DNA of 64,000 nt, taken from contig UESW01004556.1 in NCBI GenBank assembly GCA_900491605.1, forward strand, positions 431,729 to 495,728, read 5' to 3'. Of the stretch, positions 22,184 through 33,266 are shown in pieces. Below the pieces are notes generated by a model. The model was not told the DNA's origin and made no database searches. It worked only from the letters and a program-made list of their open reading frames with translations. Both the position numbers and the translations under genes were made by a program. The number at the start of each line of letters is the position of its first letter. Position 1 is the first letter of the stretch. Source of the DNA: Calamus simplicifolius. Its lineage: Eukaryota; Streptophyta; Magnoliopsida; Arecales; Arecaceae.

Positions 22184-23043
22184 TGATGTGGCTGCCTTGT
22201 TAGGGTTAACGAAGAGCAACTGACGAAACCCTCAGCTTTGGCCTCCGAGGCCCCCTCGGCCTCCGAGGCCCCCTCAGGCTCAAGTCCCCTCGACCCCGGA
22301 CCTCATATTCCCTCGGCCTCGGACTAAAGTCCCCTCGGCCCTGAGCCTCATGTCCCCTCAGCCTTGGACCTGGATTCCCCTCGGCCTCGGACTCAAGTCC
22401 CCTCGGCCCCGAGCCTCAGGCCCCCTCGGCCTCCGAGGCCCCCTCGGACCTAGAGCCCCCTCGGCCTCAGACCTGGAGCCCCCTCAGTCATGGACCTCAC
22501 GTTCCCTCGACTTTAGCCCTGGGGTCCCTTCGTCCTCAAGCCGCCTGACACAACCACATGGCCTACTAACTGCCTACAGCTGCCACGTGGCCACTAACCG
22601 TCTGCAGCTGCGCATGGCCACTATCCGTAACGGCACATGCCTAATACGACCAGGCCTACCTGCCACCTATGGCGCCGTGCCTGGCAGACGACCGGAAGGG
22701 CAAGATACCTCTGACATGCCTAGTGTTGGTTATGACCTGTCCATATCAGCTTAGCCACCTGCCCACTACCGGACAATGATACACCAGGATTAGCCACCTT
22801 CTAGAAAGGGAAAAGGGGACCTTCGAGCAGATATAAAAACCCACACTCATAACGAGGAAGGGATCTGAACTCAAGCTCTCTAACTTTTTGTTAGCTCTTT
22901 TCTTCACTGTTCCCAAGTTGCTTACTTGAACGTCGGAGGGTCCCCATCAGTGCAATCGGTCTCCGAGGACTTCTTTGCAGGAGCTTCTTCGAGGAGGAGG
23001 ATCTTGTTTACTGGCATTGGAGGAACGTGACTTGGTGTCAACA
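22184..23043 (+). repeat. 5' LTR of T1
   Basis: 860 bp, TG to CA. It contains a GC-rich tandem region (about 22235-22530) of 'cccctcggcctcggac' variants, with several copies of the palindrome GGCCTCCGAGGCC. A TATA box TATAAAAA lies at 22832-22839. Confidence 0.9.
22832..22839 (+). promoter_or_regulatory. TATA box of T1 5' LTR
   Basis: TATAAAAA, followed by CCCACACTC, about 210 bases before the LTR end. The same element stands at 27094-27101 in the 3' LTR. Confidence 0.7.
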
Positions 23044-23046
23044 GAT

Positions 23047-23062
23047 TGGCGCGACAGGAAGG
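23047..23062 (+). promoter_or_regulatory. Primer binding site of T1
   Basis: TGGCGCGACAGGAAGG three bases after the LTR (spacer GAT). T2 and T3 have TGGCGCACC/TGGCGCGCC AGGAAGG at the same place, so T1 carries a change. The cognate tRNA is not assigned. Confidence 0.75.
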
Positions 23063-23129
23063 GGGGTTAATGGAGAAGAAATCTCGAACCAGTCAACTAC
23101 AGATTCTCCTCCCTTGAGTATTCAAGAAG

Positions 23130-24982
23130 ATGGTGGTGACACGCGCACAAAGGGTTTCCACCAGCCATGCCGAGGGGCATCGCCAGGAGGTTGACCCGCT
23201 GGAGGCTGGTCCCCTTGCCTCCCAGACTGGCTTCCCCGCACGCCATCACCACCACCGCCACAGTAGCCAGATGATTGGATCGTCGCTCTCATCATGCAGG
23301 TCTAGTCGCTAGTGGCAGTGGTTCAGGTTCTGCAGCAGCAACCGGCCACCGCACAGCGGTAGCCGAAGCTACCCTCATCGGTCCCGAGGGTGGTCCAACC
23401 CAGCCAGCATTTTTTCTGAGGGAGATCTTCCCTTCGGGAGGTCTATCACCACCATGCTTCACCCCAACATCATCGCTAGAAGGCCTCTAAGAGGTTCTGG
23501 TCCCCTTCTCGCCACGCCAGCGCTTCCCCTAAGTGACGGCGTGGGAGGGAGGCGGAGCGCACCCGTCTGCATCATCGCCATCCCCCTCCATCCTATGAAT
23601 CTTCAAGAAAGGGATCCTTTGATGGCCGGATAGCTCACTGGGCTGAGCGCTGGCTGGATGAATACAACCAGCGGTTGGAGGAGCTCAACCGCAGAATCAT
23701 CAACCCGCCGGAGATAAATTACGACAGCCGTCCACCTCTATCCCGCTGCATAATGGAGGAGCCGATTTCAACCCGGTTTTGCCTCCCTCAACTGGACCCG
23801 TATGATGGGACCACCGATCCCTTGGACCATCTGGAAAGCTACAAGGTCCTCATGCAGGTCCAGAGGGCGACTGACTTCTTGCTTTGCATCGCCTTCCCGC
23901 CACCTCTAAGGAACGCTACCTGAGCTTAGTACTTCCGCTTGCTACCACGGAGTATCAACTCCTTCTGACAGTTGGAGATGGCCTTCTTGGCTCAATTTGA
24001 TGCCTACCGGAAGATCCCCTAAGTGGCAGATAGTCTATTTTTCATCTAGCAGAAGAGCAGTGAGTCCTTGTGGGACTTTATCACCCGATTCAAAGAAGCT
24101 GCCCTCAAGGTCTATAACCTCAAGGTCTCTGTGGCCACTTTGGCCTTGAAGCGAGGGCTTTGCCCCTCCCACTTTGCCTATTCCCTCGACAAGAAGCCAC
24201 TCAATTCCTACGCTAAACTGCTGAGCCGAGCATAGAAGTACATCTGTGCCAATGAGGCTGACTCTTTCCAGTGCAAGGCGGATGGGAGTTCCGCCAAGAA
24301 GCAAGCCCGACCCAAGCCTGTTGAGGCTTGTCCCAGGAGGCCCGAGCCTCCCCGCTGACCAGACAACCATCCACGAGCGCTCGCTCCTAAGGAGGGTCCG
24401 TTCACTCCCCTGCTCGCCCCGATATGTCATATCCTAATTAATATTGAGGGAGAGCCATATCTCCAGTGCCCTCCTCCATTGAACCCTAAGATTCTTCCCA
24501 ACAAAAATCTGTATTGGAGCTTCTACCGGGACCACAGCCACGACACTGAAGACTACCACCAGCTGAAAAAGGTGATTGAGGATCTTATCCAGTGTGGCTA
24601 TCTGGAGAAGTTCGTTCAGAGAGATAACCCGAGTGCATCCGGCCCATCAGCACCTCTGCCTCCTAAGGTCAGCATCGATAACGCCTCAACTGAGAAGACG
24701 GTGGCCATGATCTCCTGGGGGGCAGGTGCCACCTCCAAGAGGACACAGAAGGATGGGGGGCTAGATTCTATAATTCCCTTTTTTCAAAGGGACTTGAAGG
24801 GGGTAGTTAACAAGAATGATGACAGCGTCATCGTATCCATGACGATCGCAGAATACCCTGTAAAAAGAATTTTAGTTGACAGTGAAAGATCAATTGATGT
24901 TTTGAGTTACGATGCATTTGTTCGGATGAAGCTGTCTCCTGGCTCACTTCGGCCCATCGCCACTACTAAGTCACCAGTTAGC
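23130..24982 (+). pseudogene. T1 Gag and partial protease, heavily mutated
   Basis: Starts MVVTRAQRVSTSHAEGH at 23130, like the MVTTRMKG and MVVTRAQD starts of T3 and T2. The retrotransposon Gag domain is recognisable (RLPQLDPYDGTTDPLDHLES-type stretch at about 23795-23850) but interrupted by many stops through 24400. A cleaner frame, 24479-25069, gives the SFYRDHSHDTEDYHQLKKVI region and the protease active-site segment, which reads ILVDSERSIDVL where the relatives have DSGSS, so protease would be dead. Homology to T3 stops just after the active site, at the deletion junction. Confidence 0.85.
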
Positions 24983-25017
24983 AAAAAAAAAAAAGGGTTG
25001 GATCTGCAACCGCTTAC

Positions 25018-25868
25018 CGCTCCGAGAGGCAATGCCCGCAAGCCAGAGGTTGTCCTCCGACAGAAGTAGATTGCACCGGAGGATCTCGGCCGTCAGGAGC
25101 TGCCCAAGTGCCTCCCTGTCCCTCGGGATCACTGATGAATCTTTATTTGGCCCCAAGTCCGGATCCCCCCACCTCGGCTTCACCCCCTTGAGGTCAGCAA
25201 AAAAGAAACAAGATTTCCATCCCTTAATGGAGGAAGGAAGGTAAAGTTTTAAGGCTCATCCGGGCCGAGGCTGGAATAGCCACCAACCCGACTGTTGCTG
25301 GAGAGTATAGAAGCAGCGAAAAAGGGAGAGTCTAGGCTCAATACCATGGAAATGGCAGAGAACGATGAAGCCACAGATGATCCGAATGGAGTTCGGAACC
25401 AACTGGGCAGGAGTCAGGGAGTACCGGTCGAGAAGATTGAGAAAAAAAGGATGATAGGGCATGCGGAGACCTATCCTGAGAGAGACCTCAAAGATGGCAA
25501 TCCTGCAGGGTCGGGAGGAAACTACTCTATCGTCAGGGGTCGGTAGGAACAACCCTATATCCATAGAGATCTGGTAACGGGTCCGGATGTTAGCCAAGTC
25601 TTGGCCCGTTACCGTGGAGGCGGTCCCCGCCAGGGATTCTGCCCCCAATCTCAAAGAGGTGCTGGCGATCGACGGGCGGCTCCTAGCAGGGCCCGACCGG
25701 TGACTCGCCATTGAGCAAGAGGCACGTGGTCCTCGGGGGGGGGGGGGGGGGGGGGGAGGAGGAGGAGGAGGACCATGAGGGAGCAGGAGACAGAGAGGTG
25801 CGAAGCCTCGAGGAGGATATCTGATCCTCGGGATCAGCGGAGGAAGACCAGGATAGAGAAGAGGCCAT
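25018..25868 (-). pseudogene. T1 antisense gene, exon 1 only (Transposase_28 domain)
   Basis: Minus strand from ATG at 25868 (MASSLSWSSSADPED). A poly-G run at about 25736-25757 shifts the frame. The domain from 25711 downward includes TRYQISMDIGLFLPTPDDR, YHPFFLNLLDRYSLTPAQLV, PNSIRIICGFIVLCHFHG and LSLFRCFYTL, matching the plant 'putative gypsy-type transposon' family (Pfam Transposase_28). The exon ends at a GTAAGC donor at 25017, at the same codon position as in T3, and the intron runs into the deletion junction. A stop also lies after WLFQPRPG. Only the N-terminal half of the protein remains. Confidence 0.8.
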
Positions 25869-26418
25869 GAGAACTGAAAGTGGAGCTATGACAATCAAAG
25901 AACTGACCTGGATCAAAAAAGGAAGCAACAAGAACAGGTTCTTGGAAGGAAGGTAGAGTCAAAAGAGCTGGAGGAGGAAGACGTTCTCAGAGCAAAGTGA
26001 CAAGACTCGAGGCTTTCCCCCCAACTTATCAGTTTCAAATCGTCCCGCCTTACCTAACTGGCTACGCGGACTACCGCTATAGGTGAGGTTACCTTGACAG
26101 GTGCCCGGCACGTGAGATGCCCCGTCTTCGGCCAATAGCGTGGCATCGCTGATGTCAGCACCATGATGGCAATGATGGTGGTTGCTTTTCGTGGCTTCCA
26201 AGAGGACACTCCCGCTTCGAAGCAGATCTCCGCAGATCTGACGGTTAGCAGAGGCGGTGACGCTTCGACGCCCAAGTTACCCACACAACGGCATCGCTGC
26301 ACACAGAGACACGTGCCCTCTAGCAATTGATGGCACGACGGGATCAGCCACTAGGAAACTTACACCCCTTTCGCCCTGCAGGGATGGGCCCACATCGTCT
26401 CAGGGGTGAGGGGGCATC

Positions 26419-27304
26419 TGATGTGGCTGATCAAACCTTATTAGGGTTAATGGAGAGCAACTGACAGAACCCTCAGCTTCGGCCTCTGAGGCCCTCTCGG
26501 CCTCCGAGGCCCCCTCGGGCTAAGTCCCCTCGGCCTCGGACCTCATGTCCCCTCGGCCTCGGACTCAAGTCCCCTCAGCCCCGAGCCTCATGTCCCCTCG
26601 GCCTCGAACCTCATGTCCCCTCGACCCCGAGCCTTAGGCCCCCTCGGCCTCCGAGGCCCCCTCGGACTCAAGTCCCCTTGGCCTCGGACCTGGAACCCCC
26701 TCGGTCTCAAACCTCACATTCCCTCGGCTTCAGCCCTGGGGTCCCTGCATCCTTAAGCTGTCTGACACAACCACATGGCCCACCAACCACCTACAGCTGC
26801 TACGTGGCCTACTAATCGTCTGCAGCTACGCGTGGCCACTATCCGTAACGGTGCACGCCTGACACGACCAGGCCCACCTACCACTTGTGGCACCGTGCCT
26901 GGCAGGTGATTGGCATGGCAAGACACCTCTGACATGCCTAGTGTCGGTTACGACCTGTCCATGACAGCTTGGCCACCTGCCTACGTCAGCTTGGCCACCT
27001 GCCCACGTCAGCTTGGCCACCTGCCCACCACCGGACAATGATACACCGGGATTAGCCACCTTCTGGAAAGAAAAAAGGGGACCTTCGAGCAGGTATAAAA
27101 ACCCATACTCACAACGAGAAGGGATCTAAACTCAAGCTCTCTAACTTTCTGTTAGCTCTTTTCTTCACTATTCCCAAGTTGCTTACTTGAGCATCAGAGG
27201 GTTCCCACGGTGCAATCGGTCTCTGAAGACTTCTTTGCAGGAGCTTCTTCGAGGAGAAGGATCTTCATTTTCTGGCGTTGGAGGAACATGACTTGGCGTC
27301 AACA
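26419..27304 (+). repeat. 3' LTR of T1
   Basis: 886 bp, TG to CA, preceded by polypurine GGTGAGGGGGCATC. It has the same GC-rich tandem region as the 5' LTR and a TATA box at 27094-27101. It carries a small local triplication of 'agcttggccacctgcc' (26966-27030) not present in the 5' LTR. Confidence 0.9.
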
Positions 27305-27309
27305 CAATC

Positions 27310-28260
27310 TATTTCTAAACACAAGATTCATCATAGCAAAATATGACCCTAGAATAAGGATTAATATTCTGATCACAAAGTTCCATGGACAAGGGATGCA
27401 AAGAGACCTCTTCCCCTCTTGACATGGTTACTTGCATGGCCACTGCCAAACATGATAAAAAAGATAAAAAATCATATCTTTCAGTCTAAATAATCTTTCT
27501 CCAAGGTCTGGTAAAAAGCTTGCGGAGGGAACCATGTCATCCGGACATGGAGTCCTATTAGGCCTCTTTTCTTCAGCTTAGTGACAATTACCTTTGAGGC
27601 CATCGCTATTTAAAGCAGTAATAATTCTTTGGTGGGATATTAAGGGCTATGTATACATATAAACAAAAACCAATTTTAATCTTGGAGTTATGGCTTTGAA
27701 ATAAGAAAGTGCTATCTCTTTTCATAAGCCAATGACATCTTGCAAAAGCGTAAGTAGGGAAAAGAAAATTTATAGATTATATTTAGTACCACATCAATAT
27801 TACATCAGATTTTAAATATTTATATATGATTACAAAAATAAAACAATATTTTTTAATTAATTTTTTTGTTAAGTCCTTAAAAAATGATGCGATAACTTCA
27901 GACACATGAGCCCGTGATGAATGCCACGCAATACACTAGCTAGGAACGTGTTACAAATGATGTTCAATGCTTTGAATGGTTTAACGCAAGCATGGGACTT
28001 ATGTACTGGCTCTTTACCAACAAATCAATTTCCCTAGTTATTCTCTCATCCTATCAATAAATTAAGAAATAAAATAACTTATTGAATTTTCTACTTATTA
28101 AAAAAACACACAATTACATTAAAAAAAGGCATATCTTCGTCTCAAAGAACAGCAAATCAACATATCTGAATATCGCTTGGAGTTCAATATAATCACTACT
28201 TCCTGACTCCAATGTGTTGCTTGTTATAGATCCAAATCCTATTTCCCTTACACGCTGGGT
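27310..28260. other. Unassigned DNA between T1 and T2
   Basis: AT-rich, no gene recognised and no repeat boundaries seen. Confidence 0.45.
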
Positions 28261-28261
28261 A

Positions 28262-28384
28262 TAAGATTTTTTTTTTTTTTTTCATTTGTTTCTAACATAT
28301 TAGTTTTTGAAATCCCTTGCACGTCAGTTTTAGGGACACATCCTACTGCATAAGATTTTTTTTCATTTGTTTCTAAAATATTAG
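28262..28384 (+). repeat. Tandem flank repeat split by T2
   Basis: The sequence 'ataagatttttt...catttgtttctaacatattag' followed by 'tttttgaaatcccttgcacg' and 'tcagttttagggacacatcc' (28260-28347) starts again at 28350-28384. Its continuation 'tttttgaaatcccttgcacg' is found right of T2 at 40892-40911. So the target was a tandem pair of ~90-bp units and T2 entered the second one. Confidence 0.75.
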
Positions 28385-29743
28385 TGATGACACCCGATCA
28401 CTGGTCCTGAACGTCGGGAGAAGGAAGCGGATTGATTAGCGGATCTTCGCTTCACCGGATTGCCTGCAAAAAGTTCCAAAATCAAAGGGATTCTCCGGTG
28501 GAACCCTCTGACGCTCAAGTTAGCAATCGAGGTCACAGTTGAGGAAGAGCTCGAACGAGCTCTTTTTAGATGAAAAGAGTTCCCAGGGAGGAGGAATTCC
28601 TCTCTGAGTATTAAGATAGCGATTCTTTGAGTTTTCGCTTGTACCTGATTATTGAGTGAATTCACCTATTTATAGGGGGTTGACACTTGCATGACCATGT
28701 GGGGTTTCGTGAAAAAAGAATGTCCGCGGAGTCCTTGGGGGGTTGCGTGAATCTGGATTGGTTGGTGGGTCCTGTCCCATCGGAGAGGGAAAAAACGGCG
28801 GTTGGTGGGCTATGTCCCATCAGCCAATGGGGCTATCAGGTAGTTAGGTCCAGTCCCATCAGCAGCGTGGCTAGAGGGTAGTTGGATCTGGTGCTGTCAG
28901 GCGACGCTGGTCAGAAAGGTGGCGGCCGCCAGGACCGTACTGGGGCCGCTTGGAGAAATTGGGGATGCTTTGCCTCTCCTGAGGGCGTCGAGGCTGAGCT
29001 GGGCCGATCAGGGACGGTCGGGGCCAACTCTACAGACCAGGGGGTACCGGGGCAGGACCAACCAGGAATGGTTGGGGCCGACTCGGCGGGCTCGGAGATG
29101 CCGCGGCCGAGCGGGGCCGACCAGGAATGGTTGGGGCCAACTCGGCAGGCTCGGAGATGCCGGGGCCGAGCGGAGCCGACCAGGAATGGTCGGGGCCGAC
29201 TCGGTGGGCTCGGAGACGCCGGAGCTGAGCGGGGCCAACCAGGAATGGTCGGGGCCGACTCGGCAGGCTCGAAGATGCCGGGGCTGAGCGGGGCTGATCA
29301 GGAATGGTCGGGGCAGACTCGGCGGGCTTGGAGACACCGGGGCCGAGCGGGGCCGACCAAAAATGGTCGGGGTTGACTCGGCGGGCTCGGAGACGCCGGG
29401 GCCGAGCGGGGCCGACCAGGAATGGTCGGGGCAGACTCGGCGGGCTCGGAGATGCCGGGGCCGACCAGGAATGGTTGAGGCCGACTCGGCGGGCTTGAGA
29501 CGCCGGGGCTGAGCGGGGCCGACCAGGAATGGTCGGGGCCGACTCGGCGGGCTCGGAGACGCCGGAGCCGAGCAGGGCCGATCAGGAATGGTCGGGGCCG
29601 ACTCGGCGGGCTCGGAGATGCCGGGGACTGAGCGGGGCCGACCGAGAATGGTCGGGGCTGACTCGGTGGGCTTGGAAATGCCGGGGCTGCACTATTTTTT
29701 TGATTTTACCGAAATTGCCCTTGTGGCCATATCGGCCACGTCA
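28385..29743 (-). repeat. 3' LTR of T2 (expanded minisatellite)
   Basis: 1,359 bp. On the plus strand it starts TGATGACACCCGATC and ends GCCACGTCA. It contains about eleven copies of a 59-bp GC-rich unit ('gaccaggaatggtcggggcc' core) at about 29005-29690; the partner LTR has about three. A TATA box (TATAAATA on the minus strand) is at 28667-28674. The long open frames here are by-products of the repeat. Confidence 0.92.
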
Positions 29744-30288
29744 GATGCCTCCCGCCCCTGAGCGCTAAGGACCACGTGCCTGCAATCCTTTGGGCGAAAG
29801 GGGCGCAAAAATTCAAAAATTGATTGCCTCCTTAGTGCACTTTCAATGGCTTGATGAGTTGGTGCTTCGTCCCGAGGCAGTGTCGCTTCGAAGATCTCCC
29901 GCAATCATGTGGTAGGTGGGGGCTCACGTTGGCGCCGGATGCTCCGAAGAGGAAGCACATTGGGGAATGGAAAAAGGCAAGGACCATCATTGCTTCTCCA
30001 CTTTCTATGCTCCGCGATTGGCCGGGGATCACGCTCCTTGGGATGAAGCGGGGCAGCTTGTCTCGGGCGCAGGCGAGATTTTCAGCTGACAGCCCATGGC
30101 GCAGTAGAGGTGTGCCATGTGGCGGGATCTCGAGCGTCGCTGATCGAAGATGGAGGGTATAAAAGCACCTCAAGAACCTGGGAAAACTTTTACACTGACA
30201 TTGCTTTCTTCCACCTTCTTTTTCCTTGAGCTTTTCTGCGACCTGAGTCCTTCTAACTCCCAGGTTAGTTTCATCCTTTACCTCACCC
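29744..30288 (+). promoter_or_regulatory. Upstream region of T2 antisense gene with TATA box
   Basis: TATAAAAG at 30158-30165 lies 124 bases before the ATG at 30289 on the plus strand and is followed by a pyrimidine-rich leader. This would give the antisense gene a promoter separate from the LTR. Near 29744-29757 the minus strand reads as the polypurine tract GGGGCGGGAGGCATC that primes plus-strand DNA at the 3' LTR. Promoter activity is an inference from the motif and its position. Confidence 0.55.
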
Positions 30289-32684
30289 ATGGACCGTCGT
30301 GCCGTCAGGGAGGGTAAGCGACCCGTAGAAGAGTCTTTCCAATCCAGTAGTGAAAACCAGGCCCCTTTAGCTAGCCAATTGCCTCGGCCAGTGGGTGGCG
30401 TCACCATCCGCGATCGATCAAGGGCGATAGAACCTCCATCCACCTCGGGCTCTCCTATTAGGGCAGTTCCTGTGTCCTCTTGCCATCCGGCACTTCCTCC
30501 GGCGGTGAGTTCTGATCCAGCAGGTCTAGTGGGGGTAGCCTCAACCATGACCCCTAAGGATGTAGAGGCCATTAGGGCTAGATATCCGGTCCCTAATTTC
30601 ATTGGCCTGTCCACGCCGGGGCCTGAAGATAGGGTGACCTCCGACTACCCCGGTCGGGTCGCTCTATATGAGGAGTTCTTTTGATGCGGGATGCGCCTTC
30701 CTTTCCATCCTTTTCTTCTAAACCTCTTAGATAGGTATAGGTTAGTGCCGACGTAGTTGACTCCGAATTCGATTCGGATCATATGTGCCTTTGTTATTCT
30801 TTGCCATTTCGAGGGGGCCCGCCCAGGGCTGTCTCTATTCCGAGCTTTCTATAAGCTCCGCCGTCAAGATGAGGGGGCCTGGTGGGCATTTACCGTCAGG
30901 CCGGGTAGAGCCTTTCCTTTAGGTCTCCCGTCCAAAATTAGGGGATGAAAGTCTCGATTCCTTTTTGCCCACGTCGAGGGGGTAAGGGCCACTTGGAGGG
31001 AGCCAGACACTAGCTCCAATGATGATTCCACCGTAAGGGATAGGGACAGGGAATTATTCACCCAACTGTCTAATTGCCAAATCCTCGGCTACAAGGAACT
31101 CCTATCCGAGGAGAACCTGGTAGAGGCTAAGTTGGCCCCGGTGACCGGTGAGCTTGATGCCTGACTCCCCTTGTCCCGACACAAAATTTATTGTGCGCCA
31201 TTGCTAACATTTGTCATGCTTTTCGGTGCAGCGATGAAAATCTCCGCCAGCAATTTTGAGGCTATCTTGAAGCAAAAGAGGCAGACCACTGGAGAGATGT
31301 CCAGGCCAGCGAAGAGGATCCGAAGGAGGGAGCCGGCCAGGTCGATTGGAGCCCTCACGGCCCCGGTGCCTATGGAAGAGCCGGCTGAGAAGAAGCCGAT
31401 TTGAGGAGTGGTCCCGGAGCCGGCCGGGGCCGAAGTTGAAGAAGGAGAGATCCCGGTCACCACCGAACCGACGGTGGTGGTCTTAGATGAGGAGGAAGTC
31501 CCCGCCGCCACCGATGTGCCCGAGGCGGGGCAGGTCACAATAGCTATTAGTCCCTCGGCTGCCACAGAGCCGGGGATGGAGGATGCTCCCCCAACCATCG
31601 GCGAGGGGGAGCTAGTCGCCCGGGAGTCCCGGGCTAGGGCAGAGGCGACCAAGAAGTGGAAAGGTGAGCTGGGGGGCTCATCTCATCAACCAGCGCGTTG
31701 CCCACACCGCCCCCCAGTTGAGGGTCCGCAGGAGGGAACGACGCGGCCGGTTCCCACGTTTAGTTCGATGGCGAACGTCGCACAAGCTGCCCGCCTCTTG
31801 TCAGTAGTTTGGACCGCCGAGTCTGAGGAGGAGACGCGGGGATTGAGCCACTCCGCGCTCCTTGATATGGTGATGGTTGCCGTTGTCCAGGTAATTTTTT
31901 GAGCTCTCCCCATTTCCCTTTTATGTTTCCACTTCCTATGGTTAACATGCTCCTTTCGCTACAGATGGTCAACGGCACAATCAGCCTTCGCGAGGCGTTG
32001 TTCCATTCTTCAGGCACGATCGCCAAGGCTATGGCGCAGGCCAACAAGTACAAGAAAGAGAGCTTGGCACAGTCTGAAAGCCTTACTCGCCTTCACCAAG
32101 AGACCGCAGCCCGGGAGGAGAGCTTGGCCGACCGACTAAGGGAGGTGGAGGGCCGGGCCTCCACAGCTAAGGCCAGGCTGGAGCTGGCCTCGGAAAAACT
32201 GAAGGCCGCCGCGGCACAGAGTGAGGAGCTGACCCAGCAGCTTCAACAAGCCGAAGAGGAGGCCGGGGCGGCGCGAGATGAGGTCCGGGCCGCTATGGAG
32301 AGGGCGGCAGCGGAGAAGGGCTCGGAGAAGGCCGGGGCAGTGGCCTGTGCTGAGGAGGCCAGTGCCCGTGCCGAAGAGGCCAAGAGCAGGGCTTGGGAGG
32401 CCGAGGCGCGAGCCAAGGAGGCAGAGGCCGAGGCCAAGGCACAGCGGGCTGAAGCGGAGGCGAGGCAGGCCGTTTCCAACTATAAGGCCTCGCCGGAGTT
32501 CAAGCAGGAAGTCATCGAGGCTAGCCTCAATGCTTATGTTCAAGGCTTCGAGATGTGCAAGGTTAAAGTGTCCACGGCCCTCGAGATCGATGTCTCTGAA
32601 CTTGAAGACATCCGGCCTGGGGAGCCTGACGAGGAGCCAGCAGAGAAGGAGGACGAGAAGAAGCCCGGCCCCGGTGAACCTTGA
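30289..32684 (+). pseudogene. T2 antisense gene: Transposase_28 domain plus C-terminal coiled-coil
   Basis: Three exons: 30289-31147, 31232-31890 and 31965-32684, with introns GTGAGC..GTGCAG (84 bp) and GTAATT..CTACAG (74 bp). Exon 1 begins MDRRAVREGK and carries the Transposase_28 region (VEAIRARYPVPNFIGLSTPG, LPFHPFLLNLLDRY, LTPNSIRIICAFVILCHFEG, LSLFRAFYKLRRQ), with TGA at 30682-30684 and other breaks. Exon 2 is Pro/Glu/Val-rich and likely disordered, with a stop near 31403. Exon 3 is open: a long Ala/Glu heptad coiled-coil, then YKASPEFKQEVIEASLNAYV, GFEMCKVKV and an acidic tail. The function of this family is not established. Convergent with pol. Confidence 0.85.
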
Positions 32685-32762
32685 GGATCCATCGCCCATT
32701 TTTCTTTTTCTTTGATTCATGTAACCGGCCTTAGGCCAAATTTTGTACTTCTCCCTGATTGT

Positions 32763-32768
32763 TAATAA
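32763..32768 (+). terminator. Polyadenylation signal of T2 antisense gene
   Basis: AATAAA within 'gttaataaaggaacttttgt', about 80 bases after the stop codon, preceded by U-rich 'ttttgtacttctccctgatt'. Placement fits a plant near-upstream element for the plus-strand transcript. Confidence 0.6.
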
Positions 32769-33070
32769 AGGAACTTTTGTCAAAACTTCTTTGCATCTTG
32801 TTTCATCTGTTTTTTCTTCCTTTTGGGAAAAATGCCTCACTTCGCCTTACTTCCCGTGGCCGAGTCGCATATGTTGACAATGTCATAGCCGAATCGCGGT
32901 CTTGGACTGGCCGATGCTCGAATGTGTTCCTGGAATGTAAGCCGGCCATGCGAATGGTTACTCAAGATGCCTCATGCTGTTGTAGACTGTTCGAAGGGAG
33001 ACTTATCTGCGCGCGAATCCTCTAAAGGCTTGGAATGGTCCACGGGCGACTTAGCATCAAGATTAATCTT

Positions 33071-33245
33071 GGAGGTGCTGGGGCTAACCAGAGATGGTCA
33101 AGGATGACTCAGCCATCTTGGGGATGCCGAGGCCGAGTGGGGTTGACCGGGGGAGGCCTACGCCAACTCGGTCAGTGTTGAAGATGCCTAGGCTAGTCAG
33201 GGCCGATTAGGAAAGGCCGTGGTTGAGCCGGCCTACTCGGAGTCT
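33071..33245. repeat. LTR-minisatellite-like units inside T2
   Basis: About three degenerate units carrying 'ggggatgccgaggccgagtg' and 'gatgcctaggctagtcaggg', spaced 50-60 bases. They resemble the 59-bp unit of the T2 LTR ('gatgccggggccgagcgggg') in the same orientation, yet lie internally between the antisense gene and the 141-bp array. Confidence 0.55.
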
Positions 33246-33266
33246 ATGAGGGCTAAACGGGGCCCT

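Larger units (their letters stand above)
22184..27304 (+). mobile_element. Tat-lineage Gypsy element T1, internal deletion derivative
   Basis: 5,121 bp bounded by TGATGTGGCTG and GTCAACA LTR ends, with a perfect 5-bp target duplication CAATC (22179-22183 and 27305-27309). It contains both LTRs, a PBS, a decayed gag-protease on the plus strand and exon 1 of an antisense Transposase_28 gene on the minus strand. RT, RNase H, integrase and the rest of the antisense gene are missing, replaced by one junction at about 24981-24995. Related to T2 and T3, which share the same PBS type and antisense gene. Confidence 0.9.

Noticed and set aside
25735..25757. Poly-G run as a G-quadruplex regulatory signal
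   Set aside because: It interrupts the coding frame of the decayed T1 antisense exon next to GGA repeats. Slippage or assembly error is more likely than function.
28882..29768. Long Gly/Arg/Thr-rich open frames on both strands (up to 164 residues)
   Set aside because: They lie wholly inside the 59-bp LTR minisatellite of T2. High GC and few stop codons explain them.
32136..32840. 234-residue minus-strand frame
   Set aside because: It is the shadow of the Ala/Glu coiled-coil exon of the T2 antisense gene, with Leu/Arg/Gly-rich nonsense composition.
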